Shown: positions 12,248 through 23,063 of the stretch, one piece after another
Layout of the letters: each line of letters begins with the position of its first letter
Position numbering within the stretch: the stretch's first letter is position 1
Assembly: GCA_024516155.1 (NCBI GenBank)
Contig: JAJJXM010000046.1
Location: 434,001 to 498,000 of the forward strand
Length of the DNA stretch: 64,000 bases
Direction: 5' to 3'
Origin: Pyronema omphalodes
Lineage: Eukaryota > Ascomycota > Pezizomycetes > Pezizales > Pyronemataceae
Translations under genes and position numbers: made by a program
Notes under the pieces: generated by a model
Seen by the model: only the letters and a program-made list of their open reading frames with translations
What the model was told of the DNA's origin: nothing
The model's database searches: none

Positions 12248-13495
12248 GTGTTCCGGCCGCGTACCCCATCACGCGAAATGGCACCGAGACATCGCCAATC
12301 CAACGCCCCACGACGGCAACAGTCTGGAAACGCGTTGCAAGCCCTGACGGACCCTCAAGAAAGACTGCGATCCTGGCAAAGGGGTCTGGCCACTGGGTTG
12401 GTTGACTGTGTTGAGAACGGCACCATAGAGGATTTCTACTCTTGCATTGTACGCAAACACGACGAATATGCCGCTGCCAACCTCTTCATCGCCGAACAGG
12501 CCTACACAGAAACCCAGCAACGCTTCGACACCGTTGAAGAAAGCATCCGAGGCAATAGAGATGCAATGTACAGCAGATTCGACAATCTCATGATGAAGAT
12601 GAGCGCAGTGATCAACGAGAACAATATGCTACGTAAGGCATACGACTCCTCAAGAGAGGAAACAGCAGCCCTTAAGACTGCTGTGGAGGCGTTAACAAAG
12701 AAAATGGATGATTACATCGCCATTCCGCCTCCACCTGCTCCGGACCTCACGGCCTTCTCCACCACAGTGGAGGAGATGACTAGGCAGCTGTCTGTTGTTC
12801 AGAATGATATCCAGGATGTCCTGGAAGTAGTCCGCAGCCCTCCTGGCAAGGGAATGCAACTCCCTGGTCATGAAGACATCGAACCCACAACCGGACAACC
12901 TGCAACCAATGAGCAACAACAAAATGCATCACCACAGGACAGCATGATGCACTTGGAGAACGCAACCACCGCTGCCCAGGAGGAACATGATGCCGAAGGG
13001 ATCAAGGACCCCTCACTCCCACTTGCTATCACCCTAACCGAAGGATCACCCAACCATCTTCCTGGCGGCTCTGTTCCCCAGGACACAACTCAACCTGAAC
13101 CACCGACTACTGCTCCTGCTAACAGCCAAGGTTGGAAGACTGTAGAGGGAAAGTCAACGCGGAGAAATAGGAAGAGCCAAAAAGCAAGCAACCAGAGGGC
13201 GATGCCAAATGACAGCAAGCCCCCAACAACAAGGACAGGTGGAAGGGGAAAGAACACTCACCAACACAAACCAGTAGCTTCCTCTACGACGAAGACCTGG
13301 GTTGAGGTTGTCAAAAGCGGAGGAATCAATATTGAGATTGTTTTGGGAAATGACAATATTCGAATTACTACACCTACTGCAAGGACCAGAGGAGAGTGGC
13401 GAGGAGGGGCAGCGAATAGAAGGGACAGGAGGAATAGAGCAGCAGGAGACAGAGAGAAGGGGGGAAGAGATAGAGGTTGTCTGGTGGTAGTATAA
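12248..13495 (+). CDS. Putative non-LTR retrotransposon ORF1 (gag-like)
   Basis: A single frame of 415 residues. The N-terminus is basic. Residues 60-200 are helical and heptad-like (probable coiled coil). A long Gln/Pro/Thr-rich linker follows, then GWKTVEGKSTRRNRKSQ and TWVEVVKSGG, and finally an Arg/Gly-rich tail. This layout fits ORF1 proteins of fungal Tad-like LINEs, which bind the element RNA, although no CCHC zinc knuckle is visible. No reverse-transcriptase frame follows. Instead a 3'-tail-like sequence begins about 165 bp downstream and recurs elsewhere in the window. I infer a deleted, non-autonomous copy. It could also be an unrelated low-complexity gene. Confidence 0.5.
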   Translation: MFRPRTPSREMAPRHRQSNAPRRQQSGNALQALTDPQERLRSWQRGLATGLVDCVENGTIEDFYSCIVRKHDEYAAANLFIAEQAYTETQQRFDTVEESIRGNRDAMYSRFDNLMMKMSAVINENNMLRKAYDSSREETAALKTAVEALTKKMDDYIAIPPPPAPDLTAFSTTVEEMTRQLSVVQNDIQDVLEVVRSPPGKGMQLPGHEDIEPTTGQPATNEQQQNASPQDSMMHLENATTAAQEEHDAEGIKDPSLPLAITLTEGSPNHLPGGSVPQDTTQPEPPTTAPANSQGWKTVEGKSTRRNRKSQKASNQRAMPNDSKPPTTRTGGRGKNTHQHKPVASSTTKTWVEVVKSGGINIEIVLGNDNIRITTPTARTRGEWRGGAANRRDRRNRAAGDREKGGRDRGCLVVV

Positions 13496-13658
13496 CTTCT
13501 CTCTCGTTGTGTTTTGCTTTTCGAGGGAAATTATAATAAAGGCGGGAAAAAACAGTAAGATGGGAGGTAGAGAGAGGAAAATGAGGGGAATGACCCGACG
13601 AGGTAACACCCGGGGACACAGGGCTCTTGATGATATTGGCGCGAAAAAAAATCTCTAC

Positions 13659-13820
13659 GGAGAAAAAGAGGGAGCCACGGTCCTGATAACGAAGCACGCT
13701 CCGAGGCTTCTCCCAATAGGCCTCCAGGGTTACAGCCAAGGGCCTAAAAGATGAATATAAGCGTAGAGCACGTCATAGACTTACAGTTCGGGACGTTTAT
13801 GAATAAATAATAACGACAAT
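13659..13820 (+). repeat. Dispersed 3'-tail repeat, copy A
   Basis: The block starts GGAGAAAAAGAGGGAGC and ends in an AATAAATAA tail. It aligns along its length with 61629-61792, with scattered substitutions and small gaps. Same strand in both places. Confidence 0.75.
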
Positions 13821-14553
13821 AATACGCTTACGGTAAGTTTGAAGTAACGGGTAGTTTTGTATACTATGCTATCTCGCAAAAAATGCCAATCCGAGAAAAA
13901 CATTTAGAGTTTTTTTTAAAACATATTCTATTTTATTAAAGCAATGGTATTGAATATTGAGGATCAGAATACTCTAAATGAGCCACTATCGATATCATGC
14001 TCATGTCGACACGGGATCCACAAATTAGTCACCCATTGTAACCCCTCCTTCGCAAACTATGAAACTCAACCTTCCCCTTGGAATGAACAGCATCACTCAG
14101 ACGTAAGCAGCAAAATAATTTTTCATTGATCAATACCAAACCAGATAATAGTCAACTTTTCTTTTATTTGTTTTCAATTTTTTTTCTTTTAATTTTTTAA
14201 TTTACAAATTTCAATATCAGTTCATAACGTCATTCAACCTCTTTATCAAATCAAATCCAACAAACAAAAATTCCCGTCTCCATCTCCTGTGATGATATAG
14301 GATATGTGCACTGGAGCTGGATGTTACAACAGCTAACAGCATTCGCGCACCCGTCGTGAATCCAGGGAACCGAGGGAATCCAGGAAATCCGGGAGATCCA
14401 AGGCCTCTACACCCCATCCGTTCCTCCTCCCCGCAACCCATCTAACCCATGCATATCCTCCCATAACTTCCATCATCAATCGTTGCGGTACCAGTAGAAT
14501 AGTATCAATATCATCAATCTCGCTTCCCCCCCCCCCCCCCCATTAATCCCCAA
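13821..14553. other. AT-rich intergenic
   Basis: T-rich and A-rich runs (14155-14210) and a C16-type homopolymer near 14526-14541. No gene is supported. Confidence 0.5.
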
Positions 14554-15258
14554 TCAAGCAACCAGAGCCAGTCTCCTGACAACACCTCTAATCTTCCTTC
14601 CAATCCTCACCCTCCACTCTTGAACCATTTCCCTACCCTCCTTAACCCCTTTAACCCCTTTAACTGTCTTTTCTATCTTCTCTATCCTCTTCTTCTGTTT
14701 GTCTAACCTTCCTAGCCTTCCAACCCGCTCTCGCTCAAGAACTTCTAGTAATTCCGGGATGTTGTTTTCTGATGCTATGGCCGGATATCGAATGGAAAAG
14801 ACTTGCAGGATTTGTGCCATTTCTGTGGTGGGAATTTCGCGGGGGTGACGGGTGGTTATGGAGTCGGGGTGGTGGGTTGTTACGGGCCGGAGGGTGGTGT
14901 GAGGAGCGGTGGGCTGGTTGTATGCGGAGTGACAACAGGTAGACTGAGACGACGCGGGTTGAGAAAAAGCCGAGTGCTGGTTATTACAGTAAAATCTCCG
15001 TATCTGGCGATTCTCCAGATCCCGTTGTTGCCGCATAGGAACCGAAGAAACCGAAACCGACGAGGAAACTGAAGAAACCGATGAAGGAGAAACCGAAGAA
15101 ACCAACGAGGAAGAAGAAACCAACGAAGAGGAGGATGGAAGAACCATAGATAAAACCACAGACTGGTATTCTTCAGAATACATCCGGTGTAGCTTTTCGA
15201 ATACGAAACGGAGCGCGTCTTCGGCTGTTATTGATGGGGAGGGTATTGCTAGTGGCAT
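14554..15258 (-). CDS. Unknown protein, paralogue 1 (Ser-rich insert)
   Basis: This is a single frame of 234 residues with a good start context (ACAAAATGCC). The N-terminus (ALRFVFEKLHRMYSEEYQSVV) and the block ILQVFSIRYPAIASENNI match the neighbouring gene at 16551-16054 (ALQKLQRFSPSEYRSTVV; LLDFDIQYPGLCSENGI). The two conserved blocks are split here by a long Ser/Val- and His/Thr-rich insert. A charged, probably coiled-coil region (LERERVGRLGRLDKQKKRIEKIEK) and a basic C-terminus follow. No known family is recognised. The cross-match between two frames is the main evidence that both are coding. Confidence 0.6.
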   Translation of the reverse strand: MPLAIPSPSITAEDALRFVFEKLHRMYSEEYQSVVLSMVLPSSSSLVSSSSLVSSVSPSSVSSVSSSVSVSSVPMRQQRDLENRQIRRFYCNNQHSAFSQPASSQSTCCHSAYNQPTAPHTTLRPVTTHHPDSITTRHPREIPTTEMAQILQVFSIRYPAIASENNIPELLEVLERERVGRLGRLDKQKKRIEKIEKTVKGVKGVKEGREMVQEWRVRIGRKIRGVVRRLALVA

Positions 15259-16053
15259 TTTGTTCGTGTAAGAGGTATAGGATGTTGGATGTTAGATGCT
15301 GAGGATCTGATATTGGTGATATTGGTGGTCTTGGTCTTGGTGATATTGGTAGTATTCGCAGGTTGTGTTCCAGCGTCACAGGCGTCACAGGCTTCACAAG
15401 CTGCATGTACTGGGAAAAGAAAGCAGGTTCTGTAGAATAGTTGTATAGATTAGGGGGACGAAATTAGCTGCCACTGAGTTCTGTTGGTTTTTATGGATAA
15501 GATCAAGGGTTCATGATGGTGACTAGCGAGGGGTGATTTCAAGATGGGTTAGGAGGGGGATATAGGTTACAGAAACGAGTTGGTGGGGTTGCAGGATGAT
15601 ATTTCCGGAGTTGATTTTGGGTTGACTCGGACTTGAGATTTGAGACTCGAAAGGGGGAAGAGATGAATGGGTGCTTTGAATTGTGGGATTGAAGGTTCTG
15701 AGGGTTCCCGGGAAAATACTGGTGGTTGTAGAAAGATGGATGCATGGTTGCATGTAATGGATTCTGTGATCTTAGAATGTTAGTTAAATGAAGTGAATAA
15801 GAATTTGATTTTACGCTGTATGTACATAACCTATTCAACATCGTCATCAAGCCCCGGCTCGTCTATTCATGTCAGGAATCCAGCTCCACACCTTCAAACA
15901 GAAGCCCTTACTACACCATCCTACCGCCGCCTATGCTCCACCTTCGCCTGTATCTTCTCCCCAATTCTCGACCTCAACGACACCCGTGATCCCTCAAACC
16001 TCTCCCTCCCCATCCTCTGTCCCCTCACCGGTTCCTAGCATCCAATCAGCTTT
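15259..16053. other. Spacer between the paralogues
   Basis: The spacer contains the promoter of the 15258-14554 gene and a T/G-skewed 3' flank. Overlapping frames here are low-complexity and were not accepted. Confidence 0.4.
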
Positions 16054-16551
16054 CTATCCCCCAGGAATTACCAGGCCGGGTATACATACCACAATTCTAC
16101 TCCCCGCTCTCCTAACCCTATTCCCAACCCTTTCCAACCTTTCCTTCGCCCTATGCCTTCTCCCCGATCCCTGTATCCCCATACAATCCAACGACCTTCT
16201 TATCCCTCCTCCTCCTCCTCCAGGTGCCCATACCGCCGTCTCAAAACCCCCGCCAGGTTCATCAACTTCATCAAGCCCGGACTGCCCAGACTGCCTATCA
16301 AGCCCAATAACTCCTCCCTCCAGTAATCTCTCCCTCTCAACACTTCTCCGGAGCCCAGAAACATCAATCCCATTCTCGGAACATAACCCAGGATACTGGA
16401 TATCGAAATCCAAAAGGGCATCTTCGAGCTGTGAACGGGAACGGCAGATGTCGGGGGTTGTTACTACGGTGGAACGGTATTCGGAGGGGGAGAAACGTTG
16501 GAGTTTTTGGAGGGCGAAGTGGAGCTTTTGTTGTGAGGTTAGGGGGTGCAT
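16054..16551 (-). CDS. Unknown protein, paralogue 2
   Basis: A 165-residue frame starts at 16551 (ACCACAATGC). It shares two blocks with the 234-residue neighbour: an N-terminal helix with EYRSTVV, and DFDIQYPGLCSENGID followed by an ERERL segment. A basic C-terminus (RAKERLERVGNRVRRAGSR) is also shared in character. It lacks the Ser-rich insert but has a Gly/Pro linker. The opposite strand is also open (15869-16618) but gives a proline-rich shadow. Same orientation and about 800 bp apart, so tandem duplication is likely. Function unknown. Confidence 0.6.
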   Translation of the reverse strand: MHPLTSQQKLHFALQKLQRFSPSEYRSTVVTTPDICRSRSQLEDALLDFDIQYPGLCSENGIDVSGLRRSVERERLLEGGVIGLDRQSGQSGLDEVDEPGGGFETAVWAPGGGGGGIRRSLDCMGIQGSGRRHRAKERLERVGNRVRRAGSRIVVCIPGLVIPGG

Positions 16552-18645
16552 TGTGGTGGTTGTGGTGGGGGATGATGGGGGTTGGTTGGTTCGGTGGGCT
16601 GGTTGGGCTGCAGGTTAGGTGATGAGTTGATGAGTTGATGCTGTGCGAATCTTTTCTTACGGACTTTGTGTAATCGCCTTGAGTTCGTAGATAACCTGAT
16701 ATTCGTTCCCGGTATTCCAGTATTATATGTCAGCGCTGTATCCAAACGCAAAGCCACGCACATCACAGGTAGTCGGGTACCTTTACTCCCCATCGCAAGA
16801 CGGAGCCAAGGTAAGGTATCCCCGGGAACCGCCCGCATAAAGAGCTTATCTATATCTATATACTCGAGAAAAAAAAACAAGTGTCCTTATGTCATTCTAT
16901 CATTCTATCTTACAACCGTTAAGCGCGTGAAACGGTGAAACGGTGGAATGCATTAACGAGGCTCGTCGCTCTCTAGGCTTACCTGGTGTCCCGGTCCGAC
17001 TGTATAACCGGCTGACCTATCGTGACTCCAGAATGCCCGAATCGTGGTATTTCAAGGCACAAGGCATAAGGTCAAGCCACATCCCACATCCCACGTTGGT
17101 CGCGCAGCTGAAACACCCCAAACCGCAACAGGAATAGCAATAGTAACAGCAACTATTGTCATTAGGGTTACACCCTTTACCCTCTACGCTTTGTTTATCT
17201 CTGCCATTGCCATCTGGGCCTCTAGGCTCTTTCCACCCCCTGTCACCCAGTCCCCTGTCCATTATCCCTGCCCACGCCCAGACTTCAGTCAATCTGATAT
17301 CGTACCTATTACGGCATGCTTCCAATCTTCCATCCTCCTCATCGCGCTAAGCCCTGTTATCTAGATTCTACTGGGCAGTGAGCACAAGAGTCCGGCATAT
17401 CTCGCTTCTCTTCTCTCGATTCCCATGATTCTCGCCGGCTATAGCGTCTATATAAATATGCCACAGTCTGTACATACGATTTTGCAGTAAAAAAATCAAT
17501 TTTAGTTGCAGTTACTTTTTTAAGATCCGGATCAAGTTTCAACCGTTCGTTCTCTACTCGTTCGCTACTCGTATCTGTTAAAAGTCGCCCACTATAGACC
17601 CTACAGTTCCGGTGTCTTGGTGTCTTGGCCGTACTTAGCGCCTAGGTGGATGATGATCTTGCTTCTATGTCTCGCTTGTTCGCACCTTTAGTTGCTTCTC
17701 TACACTCATCAATATACGCTACATCCACCTCCACTTTTCTCATTCTCTCGATCTTCTCTTGTGACCTTCGATATCTCCCTCTGTAGAGATAGATCATCAT
17801 TGTTCTCAATGCATACATACAGGGGAACTCCTCCACCTTCACCTCCGCCTTCACTTTTCTCTTGCGTTATCGTTGGATACTAGACTACATATCTATGCGG
17901 CAAACATGTAACCTGTAACCTGTAGCTGCGGGTAGGTACAGGAAGGAAGGTGAAAGCATGTTTTTGTTCATGTTTACATATGTTGGGAAATTTAACGAAA
18001 CGCCACCACCGCCCGCCACCACCGCCCACCGGGTTATCGCTTGTTGCTTGTTATAAACCTACCGAGCATATTGGCGGGGGAAATGCCCACAAAATCGATA
18101 CAGGAATTTCCGGATACCATGGTTTTTTGCTCTTCGTGCGGACTGCGACTGCGACTGTGGACTGGGGTGACTGCGGTTGCGATTGGGATGAGGATGAGGA
18201 TATTTGATACATAGCGACTTCCCGCCTTGGCAATACGAAATATGAAATTTTTGAGGCAGCAAAGATAACGAAATGCAAAGACGCAGCTTTGTTGGGGTGT
18301 TCTTCGGTAAGCTTCCTTCCTTTCTTTCTATGTATGTACAGCTCAAGCCTCAATCACATGCAGGAATCACCAAACGGCAGGCATGTGAAATCAACGAGTG
18401 TACTTCCGATGACGCGGAACAATTATCCCTGCGTTCAACAATAACAATATGACGTATCAACCTTCCAACTCCGGCGATCTGTAACGAGTAATAAGGAACA
18501 AGTAACAAGGTCTATGGATTGGATCATTGCAAGACAAAAAGCCTTTTTCTACGGGGGGGATGCGGATTTCTTCTCTTTCTTCTTCTTCTTCTCTTACTAT
18601 TACTATTATACTCCAAAAACATTCCCGCTACTACGCGATACCACA
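16552..18645. other. Intergenic, no gene seen
   Basis: Only short frames with no support. The distal part (about 18370-18645) is the CT-rich leader of the monooxygenase gene. Confidence 0.45.
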
Positions 18646-20163
18646 ATGTTCAACCCCCTATCATTCATCTCCTATCTATTATCTTCAATCGTCTTCACTC
18701 TATACACAATCATCCAACGAATCCTAACCTATATTTTCTCCCCAAAGCCTCCATTATCAACCCGCTATTCCGATGGCCCAAAAATCGCCATCATCGGCGC
18801 CGGTCTAACCGGTATCAGTGCGGCAGCGCATTGCGTATCGCACGACAGTTCCGTGACCATTTTCGAGCAAACCTCATCGATCGGGGGGATTTGGGCACGA
18901 GTCAACAGTTCCTCCGGACTACAAATCCATTCGATAATGTACCGATTCCATCCGTCTGTGACTTACGATAAACAATACCCGAAACGAGATGCGATATTGG
19001 AACAGGTTAAAGGCGTTTGGGAACGGTATGGATTACAGAAGAAAACTAGGTTTGGGGTCAAGGTTAGGAAGGTTAGGAAGGGTTATTCGGGGTGGATTAT
19101 TAATGATGATCCTAGTCTTGGAATCTTTGATGGTGTTATTGCGGCGGTGGGTACTTGTGGGGAGCCTAAGATTCCGTCGGTTAGGGGGATGGAGGAGTTT
19201 ATGGGGACTAAGATCCACTCGGAACATCTGGAGGGGGTGGATGTCAAGGGGAAGAATGTAGCGGTGATAGGAGGTTCGGCGTCGGCGGTGGAGGTGCTGG
19301 AATATGCTGCGGCTCATGGCGCCAAAAAGGTTCATATACTCTCGAGAAGCGATAAATGGATCATCCCTAGAAACCCGGTTATTGATATTCTTCTGTCGCT
19401 TAATATCTTTGGCGCGGAGATATATGCTTCGATAATCCCGGAGTTTTTGTTGCGCAAGTTTTTTTATCGCGATTTGCAGGATCTGGCGCCGGAGAAGAAG
19501 AAAGGCTTGTGGGAGGGTATGCCAGTTGTTAACTCCCAGGTTCTGGAGCAGATAAGACAGGGTACGGCGAAGTGGTTAAGAGGCGATATCGAGCATGTTG
19601 CCAAAAAGGGAATTCATTATAACCTCCGCGCAAAAGGTGTTCCAGAAGGTGGTCCTGGTCATAGTTGCTTTGTTCCAGCGGATGTAATTGTTTACGCCAC
19701 TGGATATTCGAGGCCTTCACTGGGATTTTTGCCGGATGATTGTTTTGATCCTCCGCCGCCAAATTGGTATTTACAGACGTTTCCACCGGGACATATTGAT
19801 TTATGTGCGGAGAATTGCACGTATGTTAATGCGATCGGAACTGTGGGTCATTTTCATATTGGTGTTTATACACGTTTGCTTTTGATGTTTTTGACGGATC
19901 CCCTTACAAGACCCCCTGAAGGTGCAATGAGGTTTTGGGTTAAGTTTACGGGCGCGCTGAAAAGTAGATCGCCGACAAAGGCGTTTGATTTTTTTACCTA
20001 TGCGGAGCTTTGTTGGTGGTTCTTGGAGTGTGTTGTGGTTAATCCGTTTCGATGGAAGTGGGCACCGTTTGTAATATTGGGATGGGGTGGATTGAGACCT
20101 GCGAATATTGTTAGGAAGGAGAAAAGGTTTGGCAGTGGAAGGTTGGAGGTGGGACCGTGGTAG
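18646..20163 (+). CDS. Flavin-containing monooxygenase, membrane-anchored
   Basis: This single-exon gene gives 505 residues from the ATG at 18646 (CCACAATGTTC). The frame is open to 18514, but that extension is a Phe/Tyr run typical of translated CT-rich leader. The N-terminus has one or two hydrophobic segments (residues 5-32), so the enzyme is probably ER-anchored. Family signs in order: FAD Rossmann motif IGAGLTGISAA, the E-x-GGIW segment (TSSIGGIWAR), the FMO-type motif FMGTKIHSEHL, a second nucleotide (NADPH) fold VIGGSASAVEVL, and the VYATGY motif. FMO-like enzymes oxygenate soft nucleophiles or act as Baeyer-Villiger oxidases. The substrate cannot be read from the sequence. No secondary-metabolite backbone gene is nearby. 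Confidence 0.88.
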   Translation: MFNPLSFISYLLSSIVFTLYTIIQRILTYIFSPKPPLSTRYSDGPKIAIIGAGLTGISAAAHCVSHDSSVTIFEQTSSIGGIWARVNSSSGLQIHSIMYRFHPSVTYDKQYPKRDAILEQVKGVWERYGLQKKTRFGVKVRKVRKGYSGWIINDDPSLGIFDGVIAAVGTCGEPKIPSVRGMEEFMGTKIHSEHLEGVDVKGKNVAVIGGSASAVEVLEYAAAHGAKKVHILSRSDKWIIPRNPVIDILLSLNIFGAEIYASIIPEFLLRKFFYRDLQDLAPEKKKGLWEGMPVVNSQVLEQIRQGTAKWLRGDIEHVAKKGIHYNLRAKGVPEGGPGHSCFVPADVIVYATGYSRPSLGFLPDDCFDPPPPNWYLQTFPPGHIDLCAENCTYVNAIGTVGHFHIGVYTRLLLMFLTDPLTRPPEGAMRFWVKFTGALKSRSPTKAFDFFTYAELCWWFLECVVVNPFRWKWAPFVILGWGGLRPANIVRKEKRFGSGRLEVGPW

Positions 20164-20714
20164 AGAGCTATTGGGCTATGGGGGTGTTAATGATAATGAT
20201 GATCACGCCGTACACATGTAATAATCTTCTTTTTTTTTTCGTTTTCTATAGGTTTAAGATTTGTAAATCAAAAGCATGTTTATAATTGTCGTTTATCGGG
20301 TTGAATTTCCAGACACACCGAATGCTAAATACGGAGAAAATGTCCATGATGATCAATCGGGGTGCAAAGAACTGTTTCACCCGGCTCTCGCTTCGCGCCA
20401 CCACACCTGGTCCTCAACAACTGTATCGCATCCTCCTCCTCTGTGAAACCACAACCTCCACTCTTCCTTCGATCCCGAGTCTAACGAGCTTCGAAGCACC
20501 ATCCTTGACACGCCAATAAACTCCCCCGGGTCATCGCCTCAGATCATCCACCCGCTAACAAAAAAGTGCACTTCACGGTCATAACGCCAAAGCTACACCC
20601 CGGCAACATCCGTCATTCTAGAGCCGCACCTTGTTCCAACAACTCCCGCCAGCAATCGCGTCTCCTACGCGTCTGTCCTTCGTGACCTCCGTTTCTCGCA
20701 CCCCACATCCGACC
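20164..20714. other. Intergenic, 3' flank and promoter
   Basis: This stretch holds the 3' flank of the monooxygenase gene and a C-rich leader of the PHD gene. No other feature is seen. Confidence 0.5.
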
Positions 20715-21699
20715 ATGTCAGCCCCTCAAGAAGATGCCGCCACCGTCCTCGAAATCTTCGTCAACGACGGTTCGTTCTCCCATCACAACCCCGCTGTAAT
20801 CCCCATCTGACCCCCTCGCAGTCGCAAACCTCCCCCTAGAAATCCAACACATTTACGAAGAAATGGCGTTCAAAGACCGAGAAATCGCCGAATGCCGACA
20901 AACGATAACCTCCCGAGACGCATCATTACAAAAACACATCCGACTGAACGGCTCCCTCACCCCACATCCCAAAGAAGATCTCTACGTCGACCAAATCCGG
21001 AAGGCATATGCACGCCAACTCAAGATCCAGGATGAAAAAATTGAGCTGGCTTCGAAGGCGTTAAGTTTGCTCGATAAACATAAAACTAGATTGGATGGAC
21101 AGATACATAGTCTTGTTACGGAGGGATTGATGCCGGCTGATGCTCTGACTCCCGCTCCCCCGCCCAGTAATTTACCCCCGGAGTCGCAGAATGTTAGAGC
21201 TGGTGGTGGGATGAGACAAACACCTGGTCTTGGCATTGGACTTACGGCGGCCGCGGGAAGGGGGTATGCGGCGGGAAATCAGGCGAGGGAAATGCCGGGG
21301 AATAAAAGGCTTAAGATAGCCTCGGGGCTGGCTATTCCCGCGTTGGGGGGTGGCCGCCCTGGTACCCCAAGTCTCAAGATGGAGGGAAGTAGAGCAGGAA
21401 CACCAAGTGGCCACAGCGGAACCCGTAAAACGGGCCGTAAAAAGCCGCCTGCGAAACGGGTTGTAGATGATGGAGATGACGACGAAGATGAGGAGGAAGA
21501 AGAAGATGGAGGAGAAGGTGAGGATAAGAAACTTTATTGTGTTTGTCAACAGGTTTCTTATGGTTCTATGGTTGGATGCGATGATAAGGATTGTCCTTAT
21601 GAATGGTTTCATTGGGGTTGTGTTCACCTTACTGAGGAACCTAGAGGGAAATGGTATTGTCCGGCTTGTACTGAACGGAGAGAGAAAAGTAGGAGATAG
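20715..21699 (+). CDS. YNG2: ING-family PHD protein, Yng2-like
   Basis: Two exons (20715-20769 and 20822-21699) are joined across a 52-bp intron (GTTCGT...CGCAG, phase 1) to give 310 residues. The N-terminus has the ING signature ([28 protein letters not shown]) with a helical segment to about residue 100. The middle is Gly/Pro/Lys-rich with an acidic run ([10 protein letters not shown]). The C-terminal PHD finger (about residues 256-302) has the full Cys4-His-Cys3 set: CVC, GC...DC, WFHWGC, WYCPAC. ING PHD fingers read trimethylated H3K4, and Yng2 is a subunit of the NuA4 histone acetyltransferase. Yng1 and Pho23 are relatives, so the subfamily is less sure than the family. Confidence 0.9.
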
Positions 21700-22163
21700 G
21701 ATGTTCTGCTGGATTTCGCTGCGTTGGATGGTACCGAGGTTTGTAATTAGGATGGTGGGGTTTTGTTTTTTTCTAAGGTGTTCGGCGTAGGGTTTCGGGA
21801 CTTGGTTTTTTGCTGCGTTTTAACTTTTGTTTTTTTTCAAAGCGTGCTTTTGAGTTTTGTCTATCTCATGCGGTGTATAAAGATTTCATTCTGTACTACT
21901 CCTTTAACAGAATCGTAAAATGGTATCTATATCACCTTATCGCTGTTTTCTACATGCATAATACAATGCAGTACGCCAGTAGTTCCATGAAACTTGAATA
22001 CATACATACATGTACTTCCTGCTGTGTTCAATCAGCCACTCTCCGTAGCAAATCCATCCACGTATATGTAAAACTGTACTTGAACCAGTTCTTTGAGAAT
22101 TCCATTCCCTCTATTCCCTCTATAGCTCATTAAGGAAGATAAAAATAGGGAAAAGAAAAAGGA
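21700..22163. other. 3' flank, no gene
   Basis: T-rich 3' flank of the PHD gene followed by unremarkable sequence up to the tRNA. No coding frame is supported. Confidence 0.5.
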
Positions 22164-22234
22164 TGCATCCGTCGGGAATCGAACCCGAGCCAATTGCTTG
22201 GAAGGCAATTATGATACCATTTCACCACGGAAGC
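22164..22234 (-). tRNA. tRNA-Gly (anticodon UCC)
   Basis: A 71-nt cloverleaf can be folded: anticodon stem ATTGC/GCAAT with loop CTTCCAA (anticodon TCC), T-arm TCGGG-TTCGATT-CCCGA, and discriminator A. There is no intron. The acceptor stem (GCTTCCG with CGGATGC) has a U-U mismatch at pair 3-70. The rest matches fungal glycine tRNAs well. Confidence 0.9.
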
Positions 22235-23063
22235 TTGATAGATACTGCTGTTATTAACCTTATAACCAAATTAACATTGGAATGGTAAACATGGCGGGGT
22301 GGTGGGGGGGGGGGGATAGCAGCACTGTGGGGATGGGCAGGTTTGGATGGTGCAAATATCTCTTAGGCAACTACCACAGGGTTTCGGTTTTTCGTGAATG
22401 TATACCACTGCCTGGTGACTTTACAAAATGGATAACGACCAAACCGCTTTAAGCTTGTATAGCACCACGGTGTTCCTTTAGAGTTTTTGATGAGAGAAAT
22501 ATGTGTGGTGTTTGGAACGCCAATTGGAGGAGCAAGAGATAATAGTTCCAATAGTGAAGTGAATGCAATGGATGTGGTAGAGTGTTTGAATAAGTTACAT
22601 ATTCGTAAGCCGTATGATCACTTATAAGCGAGTTTGATATTGGCTACTCCATTACGCTTGTTGCGCTCGCTTCGGCGTTTAACGGGCTTGAAAGTAGTCT
22701 CATGAACGAGGCTATGGGTTGGATATGAGTCGAAGTCATGCAGATGGAACAAAAGGGGACTTCAGACTTAATGCATGGTTTTGAATAGCGCAAAGATGCT
22801 TTACTGCGAGGGAAACTGTATCTCTATTTCAAAAATTGTCTGAGGTGGAATATTGCTTCAGAAAGCTTTCACATATATAATACCTTATCTAAATCTCGTC
22901 AGCGGAAATCTGCTTAATTGCCGTCATCCAGTCCACCCATTCCACCACCGCACCGCCTCACCAACTCCACCAACTCACCAACTCCACCAACCCCGTCAAG
23001 TCCACCAATCACACAAAAGTCGCACCTCATCCTGTCACAAACACCACAAGACCACTCACTACC
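22235..23063. other. Intergenic, no gene
   Basis: A short G-run lies near 22304-22314. The last 150 bp are the C-rich leader of the NIF3-like gene. Short frames are unsupported. Confidence 0.45.

Larger units (their letters stand above)
12248..13820 (+). mobile_element. Deleted LINE-like element
   Basis: The 415-codon frame is followed by an untranslated stretch ending in ATAA-type repeats (AATAAATAATAA, about 13801-13812). The terminal 160 bp are homologous to 61629-61792. ORF2 is absent. The 5' boundary and target-site duplication were not found, so the left limit is provisional. Confidence 0.5.

Noticed and set aside
15869..16618. 249-codon plus-strand frame
   Set aside because: Proline/serine low-complexity shadow. 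The minus strand here matches the neighbouring paralogue.
18514..18645. 44-residue N-terminal extension of the monooxygenase
   Set aside because: A Phe/Tyr run from a CT-rich leader. The ATG at 18646 has better context and begins the expected membrane anchor.
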